DNA of 64,000 nt from Alloacidobacterium sp035547425 (GTDB lineage: Bacteria > Acidobacteriota > Terriglobia > Terriglobales > Acidobacteriaceae): contig DASZUU010000043.1 of assembly GCA_035547425.1 (NCBI GenBank), positions 109,825-173,824 of the forward strand, in the 5' to 3' direction. Both the position numbers and the translations under genes were made by a program. Positions 45,304 through 52,771 of the stretch are shown piece after piece; within the stretch, counting starts at the first letter, position 1, and every line of letters starts with the position of its first letter. The notes under the pieces are model-generated. The model saw only the letters and a program-made list of their open reading frames with translations. It had not been told where the DNA came from and ran no database searches.

Positions 45304-45876
45304 TTAGATCGCTTCTGCTATTGAAGAATTCGAGAGCTTCCGGCTGAGCAGGATTCCGCCGATGAGGAAGTAGAGAGCCCCAAAGATCGCATATCCTCCC
45401 ACATCCTTAATGTGACGTTTATCTTGAAGGCCGAGCAGCAGGAAGGCAATTCCGGCAAGTGCCGACTGAGCGCCGCTCACGATCATGCTCCACTGCCCGC
45501 CGCCCAACTGCTTGCGCCGAATGACGCCGACGACCAGTTGGAGAACACCCGCGCCCAACGCCCATACGCCAAAGATCGCAACCGCATAGATCGGAGTCGC
45601 AAATACCGTCAGGCCTATGCCGATGGCCGCCGCCACCCCGAGCGCCGCGTTGATGATTTGCGAAGTCCGTGACGATCCCGACTTGCTGAAAGTGTTGAGG
45701 TCGTAGATAGTGCAGGCGACATCCCATAGCGGATAAAGAAGAAACAGCACTGCGGCCACCTGAGGCTGATGGGTCGCGGTCGAGATGACGAATGCCGCCC
45801 ATGCCACTTGAAAGGCTGTGCGGACGAAGTAGAGGTTGCGTAAAGAGCGTGTGGAGTTCAGCGATATGGTTTCCAT
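45304..45876 (-). CDS. DUF308-like integral membrane protein
   Basis: 190 residues from ATG 45876. Five or six membrane segments (AFQVAWAAFVISTATH; VAAVLFLLYPLWDVACTIYD; LGVAAAIGIGLTVFATPIYA; LAGIAFLLLGLQ) with no charged motif. The pairs of helices recall DUF308/HdeD-type proteins, so a stress-related membrane role is possible but not shown. A TetR-type site lies just upstream and is repeated in front of the tetR gene that follows, so the two appear co-regulated. Confidence 0.6.
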   Translation of the reverse strand: METISLNSTRSLRNLYFVRTAFQVAWAAFVISTATHQPQVAAVLFLLYPLWDVACTIYDLNTFSKSGSSRTSQIINAALGVAAAIGIGLTVFATPIYAVAIFGVWALGAGVLQLVVGVIRRKQLGGGQWSMIVSGAQSALAGIAFLLLGLQDKRHIKDVGGYAIFGALYFLIGGILLSRKLSNSSIAEAI

Positions 45877-45894
45877 TTTTTGTCTCACTATCTT

Positions 45895-45905
45895 CTAGTT
45901 GGTAG
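45895..45905. promoter_or_regulatory. Putative TetR operator before membrane protein gene
   Basis: CTAGTTGGTAG here is the exact reverse complement of CTACCAACTAG at 46547-46557. It lies 19 bp upstream of the membrane protein start. Confidence 0.5.
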
Positions 45906-45953
45906 ATTATGACGTTACAGAAAGCCCAATACAGATGAGCTTCCAAAATCGGG

Positions 45954-46535
45954 TTAGGGCCTGGGTGGGGAAATCCGTTGAAGTGCCGCCTGTGAAAGCG
46001 ATCGAAAGAGATCGCAGTTGCCGGTCGCGCGTGCGGAAAGCATCGCGCCATGCAGGACGGCGATCAGCATCTGGGCCTCCGTTGCAACCGTCCCCTGGAG
46101 TCGTAGCGCCCCTGCTCGCGTTCCGGCTTTCAAGGTTCGCTCAAACCAATCCGTCAGCATGGAAAAATGCAGACGGACTTCGGCTTGAATTTCTGCCGGC
46201 AGCGAGGGCATCTCCGCGCCCAAAAGTGCCCCAATGCAAAAAGACATAGTCTGGCCTTCAATGCAGCCTTCCCAATATTTGAAATAGTTCCGGATGCGCC
46301 CCAGGGGGTTCTCAACCTGATTGTCGAGCGCCTTCATTCCCTCCGTGATTCTGGCCCGATGGCGCCTGAGGGCAGCGACCACCAGCCCCGCCTTCGTCGG
46401 GAAATGATGGTGAATGCTCGCCTTCCGAATCTGTACCGTTTCCGCAATATCGGCGTAGCTGAAGGCCGAATATCCTCGATCGATGAGGAGGGCGTTCGCT
46501 GCGTCCAGAATCCGTTCTGCTGTTTCTCCCTGCAT
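45954..46535 (-). CDS. TetR family transcriptional regulator
   Basis: 193 residues. ILDAANALLIDRGYSAFSYA followed by IRKASIHHHFPTKAGLVVAA is the TetR helix-turn-helix. The ligand domain has one cysteine near MSFCIGALLGAEMPSLP and resembles the TetR_C group that senses electrophiles or aromatic compounds. It is transcribed in the same direction as the membrane protein gene, upstream of it, and both have the CTACCAACTAG site. Auto-repression and repression of the membrane protein are likely. Confidence 0.93.
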   Translation of the reverse strand: MQGETAERILDAANALLIDRGYSAFSYADIAETVQIRKASIHHHFPTKAGLVVAALRRHRARITEGMKALDNQVENPLGRIRNYFKYWEGCIEGQTMSFCIGALLGAEMPSLPAEIQAEVRLHFSMLTDWFERTLKAGTRAGALRLQGTVATEAQMLIAVLHGAMLSARATGNCDLFRSLSQAALQRISPPRP

Positions 46536-46546
46536 GTATACTCAGA

Positions 46547-46557
46547 CTACCAACTAG
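46547..46557. promoter_or_regulatory. Putative TetR operator before tetR
   Basis: CTACCAACTAG, inside ACTACCAACTAGTAG, 11 bp upstream of the tetR start. The same 11-mer in opposite orientation precedes the membrane protein gene (45895-45905). Confidence 0.52.
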
Positions 46558-46669
46558 TAGGGTTGGATACAGTTTTTTTTGCGCAACCTCCCCTAGAACC
46601 GGACGGGTCGTCCAGTCCTGTCTCGATTTCTAATTGCCCGCGCCCGTTATCATGACCGAGGAGGGAATC

Positions 46670-47353
46670 ATGAAGCTCCTTCTCACTTCAGCAGGCATCA
46701 GCAACGCGAGCATCCACAATGCATTAGTCGACTTGCTCGAAAAGCCAATCGCAGAGGCGAGTGCACTTTTCATCCCGACCGCGATTTACGCCTTTCCCAG
46801 TGAAAACCCTTTCCCCCACGGCACTGAAATCGCAGCCAGAATGATCCGCGGAACAATCGGCGACCCTTTCTGTAATTTGGACTGGAAGTCTTTCGGCGTG
46901 CTGGAGCTCACTGCATTGCCAAGCATTCAGAGAGAGCGTTGGATCCCGCTTCTTCAACAGACCGACATTCTTCTGGTCGGGGGCGGAGATTGCCAATATC
47001 TCACCTACTGGATGCAGCAATCTGGACTTGCTGACCTTCTGCCCGCGTTGCTGGGCCGAATGGTTTACGCGGGGGTAAGCGCCGGCAGCATGATCATGAC
47101 CCGCTTCGGAACAACTTACGGCGGTCATGCTTTGCCGAGCAATACAGACAAATCGCTGGGTTTGGTCGACATCGCGTTGCACCCGCATCTCGATCACGAA
47201 TGGTTTCCGGAGAATTCCCTCGCCAACCTGGAAAAGTTGGCTGCTACCCTTTCTGTGCCGTCCTACGCCATCGATGACCAAACGGCCCTGAAGGTGGTTG
47301 ATGGTAGCGTGGAAGTCATTTCAGAAGGCCATTGGAAACTGTTCAACGCATAA
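46670..47353 (+). CDS. Peptidase E family (S51) protein
   Basis: 227 residues from ATG 46670 (GAGGGAA upstream). The class I glutamine-amidotransferase-like fold is seen in ILLVGGGDCQYLTYWMQQSG, and the catalytic serine in YAGVSAGSMIMTRFG. The aspartate and histidine partners lie in LVDIALHPHLDHEWFP. Peptidase E cleaves dipeptides with N-terminal aspartate. This branch is sometimes annotated as Type 1 glutamine amidotransferase-like, so the substrate is not certain. Cytoplasmic and alone. Confidence 0.9.
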   Translation: MKLLLTSAGISNASIHNALVDLLEKPIAEASALFIPTAIYAFPSENPFPHGTEIAARMIRGTIGDPFCNLDWKSFGVLELTALPSIQRERWIPLLQQTDILLVGGGDCQYLTYWMQQSGLADLLPALLGRMVYAGVSAGSMIMTRFGTTYGGHALPSNTDKSLGLVDIALHPHLDHEWFPENSLANLEKLAATLSVPSYAIDDQTALKVVDGSVEVISEGHWKLFNA

Positions 47354-47412
47354 GCGTCCCGTTAAATGGGGCTATAGTGCCGCCGCTCAGCGCGGGCACC
47401 AAGCTGCCAATC

Positions 47413-48245
47413 TCAATCGAAGTTTGTTGACCTCGTCACTGTTTCCCACTCTGAGAACTCGGCGCGCAGCGCTTCAAGTTCCTTATTTACATACTCCGAG
47501 GCGTCCGAGCCAAGAAGCAGATGAAGCGGAGGGTTCGGTGTGTCCAGAAATTCGGCGAGCACCTTGCCCGCTTTGGCAGGATCACCCGGTTGCCGCCCGC
47601 TCCTTGCCTTTCGCGCTTCACGGATCGGATCGAAAATGGGGTCGTAGTCGGGAATATGTCGTTCCGCACGAACCATGAATCGCCCCGCCCAGTCCGTGCG
47701 GAACATTCCCGGCTCAACAGCCGTAACGAAAATGCCCAGCGGCCTCACCTCTTTCGCCAGGGACGACGAGATTCCTTCCAGCGCGAACTTGCTGCCGTGA
47801 TAGTACGACAGTCCCGGCATCGTCATCAGGCCGCCCATCGAAGTCACGTTCAGGATACGGCCCTCGCGCCGCTTCCGCATAAATGGCAGAACGGCCTTGA
47901 TCATCGCAACCGCTCCAAAGACGTTTACCTCGAACTGCTTGCGAAGCGCATCCATGGAGCTTTCTTCCAGTGTTCCTTCGTGTCCGTATCCGGCATTGTT
48001 GATGAGCGCATACACAGGGCCGACGCTGCGCTCGACCTCTTCGACGACGGCGGCAAGGGGGCAGGCTCATCTGTTACATCAAGGACTCTCGCGAAAGAGT
48101 CTCCTGGCCGGATCGCTTCGATCTCAGCCACGGCCTTCTCCTGCCGCACCGTTCCCACCACTGTGAAATCCGCATGCGCCAGGGCTGTAGCGAAACCTTT
48201 GCCCAATCCGCTGTTGGCTCCCGTCACAATGACCACTCGTCTCAT
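47413..48245 (-). pseudogene. Short-chain dehydrogenase with one frameshift
   Basis: Starts at 48245: MRRVVIVTGANSGLGKGFA carries the TGxxxGxG cofactor motif, and the frame runs to ARVLDVTDEPAPL. It continues in the next frame as YALINNAGYGHEGTLEE (NAG motif), then the Ser and YYHGSKFALEG (YxxxK) catalytic residues, to a stop at 47413. One missing base near 48053 separates the halves; restoring it gives an ordinary 277-residue SDR. It could be a true pseudogene or a sequence error. It is divergent from tetR, with a double operator between. Confidence 0.85.
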
Positions 48246-48258
48246 ATCATCCCTCGCG

Positions 48259-48305
48259 CGATACCGCCGGTATCGTTACTCAGAAATACGATACCTGCGG
48301 TATCG
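48259..48305. promoter_or_regulatory. Double TetR operator between SDR and tetR
   Basis: Two 17-bp dyads, CGATACCGCCGGTATCG (48259-48275) and CGATACCTGCGGTATCG (48289-48305), share arms CGATACC/GGTATCG and are spaced 30 bp centre to centre, about three helical turns. They fill the 90-bp gap between the divergent genes, so one repressor can control both. Confidence 0.8.
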
Positions 48306-48335
48306 TGAAAGTGCAAGTTCTTCGTGGGAGGTGTG

Positions 48336-48947
48336 ATGTCGAATCCGATCGGACGACCCCGGAGTAAGACAGCGCATGAGGCCATCCTGAAAGCTGCTCT
48401 TCAACTTGTGAAGAAGCGCGGCTTCCGGCTGGTCACTGTCAATGAAATTGCTGCAGAGGCCGGCGTCGGAAAGATGACCATCTACCGGCACTGGCCCAAC
48501 AAGGCAGCGCTGGTCATGGATGCGCTGCTCGTGCTCATCGGGAGCGAGACCGCATTCCCAGGTGCAGGGAGCGCCCTGGAAAGCCTGCGCCGTCAGTTGA
48601 ACCTGCAGGCAGCCTTCTTTCGAAGCCAGAACGGAACCCTGATCCGATCACTCATCGCGGAAGCTCAGTCGGATGCGGAGCTTGCCGTTGCCTTCCGCGA
48701 ACGTTGGCTCAGCCCGCGACGGGAGGGAGTTCGGCAAACCATCGTGGCCGCGATCGTCGAGGGAGAAATCAGGAAAGATATCGACATAGACGCGGCTATC
48801 GATCTTCTCTATGGTCCGTTTTACTACCGGCTCCTGCTGGGCAGCGGCCCGCTCGATGACAGCTTCGTCGGGAAGGTGTACGCGCAATTCCTGCAAGGTC
48901 ACAGGGCAAGTGAAACGCCCAAAGCGGGCAAACGTCCTTCGGGATAA
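48336..48947 (+). CDS. TetR family transcriptional regulator
   Basis: 203 residues from ATG 48336. The DNA-binding part is AILKAALQLVKKRGFRLVTV followed by AGVGKMTIYRHWPNKAALVM. The C-terminal part has the TetR_C_33-like pattern with FYYRLLLGSGPLDDSFV. The divergent SDR and the twin CGATACC dyads between them make this the probable SDR repressor, as in many acidobacterial and actinobacterial loci. Confidence 0.94.
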   Translation: MSNPIGRPRSKTAHEAILKAALQLVKKRGFRLVTVNEIAAEAGVGKMTIYRHWPNKAALVMDALLVLIGSETAFPGAGSALESLRRQLNLQAAFFRSQNGTLIRSLIAEAQSDAELAVAFRERWLSPRREGVRQTIVAAIVEGEIRKDIDIDAAIDLLYGPFYYRLLLGSGPLDDSFVGKVYAQFLQGHRASETPKAGKRPSG

Positions 48948-49095
48948 AGAGAAACGCCCTACTCGGAAATGACCGAGCGTGCGGACTGCTCAATAAGCGC
49001 ATCGGCCTGTCGGCATAAATCGAGAATCAGACTTCGCCGATTGCCGAAAACTGGCCGACCTGCTGCGGACTTTCAACCGGGAGGGAAGGGATAGT

Positions 49096-50073
49096 TCAGC
49101 AGTTCCCAATCCCACGCCTTCGTCCCGCCTTCGGCATTCGGAATATAGCAAGCTGTTGGGTACTCTCGTGATCGACCTTAAGCGTGAAGATGCTTCGTAT
49201 GAGGCTGCGCTTCTCGTCTTCTTGCTGGAATTTGTATCCAAATTGCGCGTAAAACATGACAGCTGCTGCGCCGACCGCATTGACAGCCCGATCCAAAGTG
49301 GCGACCTCCAGGCACTCCTCACGGTTGTGCTTCGTCTGATTGTAGGCGTTATACCAACCGAGAGATTGTGTGGGAGATTGCACGGTCCATTTCATGAAGG
49401 GGGCAATGGTCGGAAAGTCGGGGTAAGACCTGAGATTCAAGGAAAAGCTGTCTAGGAGCATCGGGTTGAGTAGTTTCACATAGTCTTTTGTCGTCAAGCG
49501 ATCTCCGTTATAACCGTTCGCTTTGAGAACAGCGGCCCACGATGCCTCTACCTCCATCGCAGCGAGGAGTAATAACTCCCGAATCTTGTGGCCGTGGGTC
49601 TGCAGATTCGCCTTCGCTGGCTCGACTGTTTCAAAGATGTCCTGCATCTTCGTTAATAGAAGCTTCAATGCGACGAAGGATTGGGTTATCGCCTTCTCAT
49701 CGATCGTCTTGTGCAGGCTTCCGGCGGTGTTGAGGGGCAAAGAGATGCGCCTGTAAGCGGTCCCTGGTCTATATTCCGATTCCTTGGGCTCAGGGTCGCC
49801 AAAATTCGTTTGAATCCACGATTTCAGTGTATGAAGGTCCTTGTTTTGGTCAATTGGCGCGTGCCGTGCGGACCCACCAAAGTTCAGGCCCGAATACCAC
49901 CATCGCCCTGCGGAGAAATACGCGACACCGTGCCGGAAGCGGTGAATGTCTGGCGTGACCGGGTTGTCGTGAAAGAGATTCCGAAAGAAGATAGTTGGCT
50001 GCATGTCGATTCTGATCCAGTTAGTCCAGCGAGGCAATGACCTTGCTCGACTTAAGTCAAATCGCCACGTCAC
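49096..50073 (-). CDS. Protein of unknown function, possibly HEPN-like
   Basis: 325 residues; a shorter start is MQPTIFFRNLF at 50004. No family recognised with certainty. The segment KIRELLLLAAMEVEASWAAV and then WYNAYNQTKHNREECLEVA looks like the two helices of HEPN-like domains, which pair an arginine with a histidine (here KH-x-R). No signal peptide. Base composition is lower in GC than neighbouring genes, consistent with transfer. There is no partner gene next to it. Confidence 0.5.
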   Translation of the reverse strand: MTWRFDLSRARSLPRWTNWIRIDMQPTIFFRNLFHDNPVTPDIHRFRHGVAYFSAGRWWYSGLNFGGSARHAPIDQNKDLHTLKSWIQTNFGDPEPKESEYRPGTAYRRISLPLNTAGSLHKTIDEKAITQSFVALKLLLTKMQDIFETVEPAKANLQTHGHKIRELLLLAAMEVEASWAAVLKANGYNGDRLTTKDYVKLLNPMLLDSFSLNLRSYPDFPTIAPFMKWTVQSPTQSLGWYNAYNQTKHNREECLEVATLDRAVNAVGAAAVMFYAQFGYKFQQEDEKRSLIRSIFTLKVDHESTQQLAIFRMPKAGRRRGIGNC

Positions 50074-50177
50074 TCATGGAAGTAGGATTGGTAACAGAAA
50101 GTCATCTTCTCATCACCAATTCGTCTCTATAAAAATGGCCGCTGGCGAATTTCGTAACAGACTCATTATCCATCCCG

Positions 50178-50615
50178 TTAATTCGTCAAAGGCCGTATCG
50201 CATCCAGCCGTTTCAGCGCCATCTCCAGAAATCCGGTCAGGCTCTCGCCCGCGCCCATCGTCAGCCGCCGATTGACCTTCAGCAGCGGATAAATCCTCGA
50301 TCCCCCAATTTCCAGCGTGGGCACGGCAAACTGCCCGCCCGGATACACGCTCATCGTCCAGTCCGCATCGTAGCGGCGGCGGAAAACCTCCCCGAAATAG
50401 CTGCCCCAGAGCTTCGTCAGCCATTCCATATCGCCTTCGGGCGCAGATGGAAGCGAGGCCAGAATTTCTTCCAGCGCAGCCACGGAATCGGCTGAGTAAT
50501 CAAGCTTTTTGCCATATTCTGAAGCTGCCGCGCGAACAGCTTCGTCTGCGTACGCTCGCATCATGGCGTTCAGGGAGTCAAATGTAGAGCTGGCGAGTTT
50601 TTCTCTGGTTGTCAT
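50178..50615 (-). CDS. DUF3806-like protein
   Basis: 145 residues. LDYSADSVAALEEILASL with WLTKLWGSYFGEVFRRRY and VYPGGQFAVP are a pattern I associate with DUF3806, a small cytoplasmic family of unknown role often found beside immunity or toxin genes. No catalytic motif. It is divergent from the outer-membrane barrel gene. Confidence 0.58.
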   Translation of the reverse strand: MTTREKLASSTFDSLNAMMRAYADEAVRAAASEYGKKLDYSADSVAALEEILASLPSAPEGDMEWLTKLWGSYFGEVFRRRYDADWTMSVYPGGQFAVPTLEIGGSRIYPLLKVNRRLTMGAGESLTGFLEMALKRLDAIRPLTN

Positions 50616-50739
50616 CGGATCCGTTGGAAATTGGGGTGCTCCAATCTGACAGAATACCGCTTCGCCATGTATCTTTGAAATTTACAGGTAAATTGCAGCG
50701 GGGTATCTCCGCTGCACGATTTGTGGAGGTTTTGTTCTG

Positions 50740-51441
50740 TTGAGAAGCACGCGTTTTTTCTTCCTTGCTCTTGTGGCATCTGCCGTTTTTGTTTGCAGCA
50801 CCTATAGTCAGGCGCAACAATCTCAGACTCAGTCCACGACTCCGTATCAAAGTCCGACGACCACCCAGACCGTAGCTCCAAATTACGCCCTCGCCGGTGT
50901 GCGCTACGACTATCGTTGGGAGCTTTACGGCGGCTTTGCCTATTCCCACTTCGACGCGGGCCCGACCCTCTTACAGGGCGCAAATCTCGGCGGCTTCGAT
51001 ATTCAGGGCGCGCGCTTCTTTACCCAGCGCTGGGCCGCTGCCGCAAACGTGCGCGGCTACTATGGCACCTCCGGCGTCATCCCCAACCCCTACAACATCA
51101 AAGGGCCGTTTGTGAGCGAGCACATGTTCCTGGCAGGCCCTGAATGGCGCGGCCCCAGCAATGAGCACGCCTCACTGACGCTGCACGCCCTGGTCGGCGG
51201 CGCCTACGGCAATTTTGAGCACGATATCGACAATGTTCCTCCGGGACAGCTCGGTCTTTTCAGCAACCAGCTGGCCTTTGGCGGCGCGTTTGGCGGCTCT
51301 ATCGATCTGAACCGCTCCCCCCGCCTCGCCTTCCGGATTTCTCCCGATGCCACGTTGACCGATTTCGGCAGCGCAGGGCTCAAGGAGCAGTTCGCCATCT
51401 CCGTTGGCATTGTCTATCGTTTGGGAAAAGGCTTGAAGTAA
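50740..51441 (+). CDS. Outer-membrane beta-barrel protein
   Basis: 233 residues from TTG 50740 (GGAGG 11 nt upstream; no better start). A signal peptide (LRSTRFFFLALVASAVFVC...SQAQ) precedes a Q/T/S-rich linker. Strands then match the barrel at 8701-9357 in order: WELYGGFAYSHF, VRGYYGT, EHMFLAGPEWRG, LGLFSNQLAFGGAFGGSIDL, GIVYRLGKGL. It is clearly a paralogue of that gene. It ends at a strong terminator. Confidence 0.77.
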   Translation: MRSTRFFFLALVASAVFVCSTYSQAQQSQTQSTTPYQSPTTTQTVAPNYALAGVRYDYRWELYGGFAYSHFDAGPTLLQGANLGGFDIQGARFFTQRWAAAANVRGYYGTSGVIPNPYNIKGPFVSEHMFLAGPEWRGPSNEHASLTLHALVGGAYGNFEHDIDNVPPGQLGLFSNQLAFGGAFGGSIDLNRSPRLAFRISPDATLTDFGSAGLKEQFAISVGIVYRLGKGLK

Positions 51442-51460
51442 GCAGTTTTTAAAGAAATGC

Positions 51461-51505
51461 GGGCTGGATGGCGGGAAAGTCATCCAGCCCATTCGCTTTT
51501 TATGA
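51461..51505 (+). terminator. Intrinsic terminator after outer-membrane barrel gene
   Basis: GGGCTGGATG (51461-51470) and CATCCAGCCC (51481-51490) form a perfect 10-bp stem, followed by ATTCGCTTTTT. Confidence 0.88.
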
Positions 51506-51615
51506 AGAACAACGTTTCGTCGTGAAAGTGGCCACGTTCGCCGCCCCGGAAGCGCGGTTCAACATTCGCATCTCCCGTTTCATCGCAGGAATCTGATACA
51601 CCAGAGGAGAAAAGT

Positions 51616-52599
51616 ATGCAGTCAAGAACACTGGGAACGCAGGGCCTGAAAGTTGCGGCGATTGGGCTGGGATGCATGGGAATGTCGGATTTCTACGGCC
51701 CGCGCGATGAATCCGAATCGATCGCAACGCTTCACCGCGCGCTCGACCTCGGTATCGATTTTTTCGATACAGCGGACATATACGGCCCGCACAAGAACGA
51801 AGAGCTGCTGGGCCGCGTCCTTAAGCCTCACCGCGATAAAGTCCTGATCGCTACCAAATTCGGCAGTGTCCGCAATTCCGACGGCAAGCGCGGCGTCAAC
51901 GGCACCCCGGAATATGTTCGTTCCGCCTGCGATGCCAGCCTGAAGCGCCTCGGCATCGACACCATCGACCTGTATTATCAGCATCGCGTCGATCCCAACA
52001 CCCCCATCGAAGAAACCGTAGGGGCCATGGCCGAGCTGGTCAAAGCAGGAAAGGTGCGCTACCTCGGCCTCTCCGAAGCGGGCGCCCAAACTATCCGCCG
52101 CGCGCATGCCGTGCACCCCATCTCCGCTTTGCAGACCGAGTATTCCCTCTGGAGCCGCGATCCCGAAGAGGAAATTCTTCCCACCGTGCGCGAGCTCGGC
52201 ATCGGGTTTGTTGCCTACTCTCCGCTCGGGCGTGGGTTCCTCACCGGCCAGATTCGCAAGCCGTCCGATCTGGCCCCCGATGACTGGCGTCACAGCTCTC
52301 CGCGGTTTCAGGGAGAAAATTTCCAAAAGAATCTGGATCTGGTAACGAAGATCAAGGAAATTGCCGACAAACGAAAGGTGAAAGCATCGCAGCTGGCGCT
52401 GGCATGGGTCCTCGCCCAGGGTAACGATATTGTTCCGATCCCCGGCACCAAGCGTCGCAGCTACCTCGAAGAAAATGCAGCCGCGGCTGAAATTGAGCTC
52501 TCAAAAGAAGAGCTGGCAACACTCGACGCGATCGTTCCCAAAAATGCGGCGCAAGGAGATCGATATGCGCCGGAAATGATGGCTATGCTAAGTCTTTAA
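51616..52599 (+). CDS. Aldo/keto reductase
   Basis: 327 residues with the AKR catalytic set: Asp and Tyr in FFDTADIYGPHKNEELLG, Lys in VLIATKFG, His in DLYYQHRVD. The NADPH-binding end is VPIPGTKRRSYLEENAAA. It belongs to the YajO/YhdN-like AKR group that reduces sugars and aldehydes. Cytoplasmic. GAGGAG precedes the ATG. It stands alone between two hairpins. Confidence 0.93.
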   Translation: MQSRTLGTQGLKVAAIGLGCMGMSDFYGPRDESESIATLHRALDLGIDFFDTADIYGPHKNEELLGRVLKPHRDKVLIATKFGSVRNSDGKRGVNGTPEYVRSACDASLKRLGIDTIDLYYQHRVDPNTPIEETVGAMAELVKAGKVRYLGLSEAGAQTIRRAHAVHPISALQTEYSLWSRDPEEEILPTVRELGIGFVAYSPLGRGFLTGQIRKPSDLAPDDWRHSSPRFQGENFQKNLDLVTKIKEIADKRKVKASQLALAWVLAQGNDIVPIPGTKRRSYLEENAAAAEIELSKEELATLDAIVPKNAAQGDRYAPEMMAMLSL

Positions 52600-52608
52600 T
52601 CTTATGGA

Positions 52609-52642
52609 GTCCGAATTCGGACAGTTTTGTCCGGATTCGGAC
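52609..52642. promoter_or_regulatory. Tandem GTCCG-dyads, possible operator or terminator
   Basis: Two dyads, GTCCGAATTCGGAC (52609-52622) and GTCCGGATTCGGAC (52629-52642), lie 20 bp apart centre to centre, just after the reductase stop and 130 bp before the CadC-like regulator. The two copies can also pair with each other into one 13-bp hairpin with a GTTT loop. The two-turn spacing favours a protein site. Confidence 0.5.
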
Positions 52643-52771
52643 ATTTGCGGATAGGTTTTCATAAGCAAACTGAACAGAATCAGTTACTTTTTTACTACTG
52701 AGGCTGGCCCGCTGGTTGCTAACAGATACTGGTAGAACAAGTCTACAAGTTTGCAAAGGCTACACTTTCCT

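Noticed and set aside
45235..45324. 29-codon frame MQSRTASEQVQMVAAIRTS... after the sigma gene
   Set aside because: No ribosome site, it overlaps the end of the membrane protein gene on the other strand, and it has no similarity to a known family.
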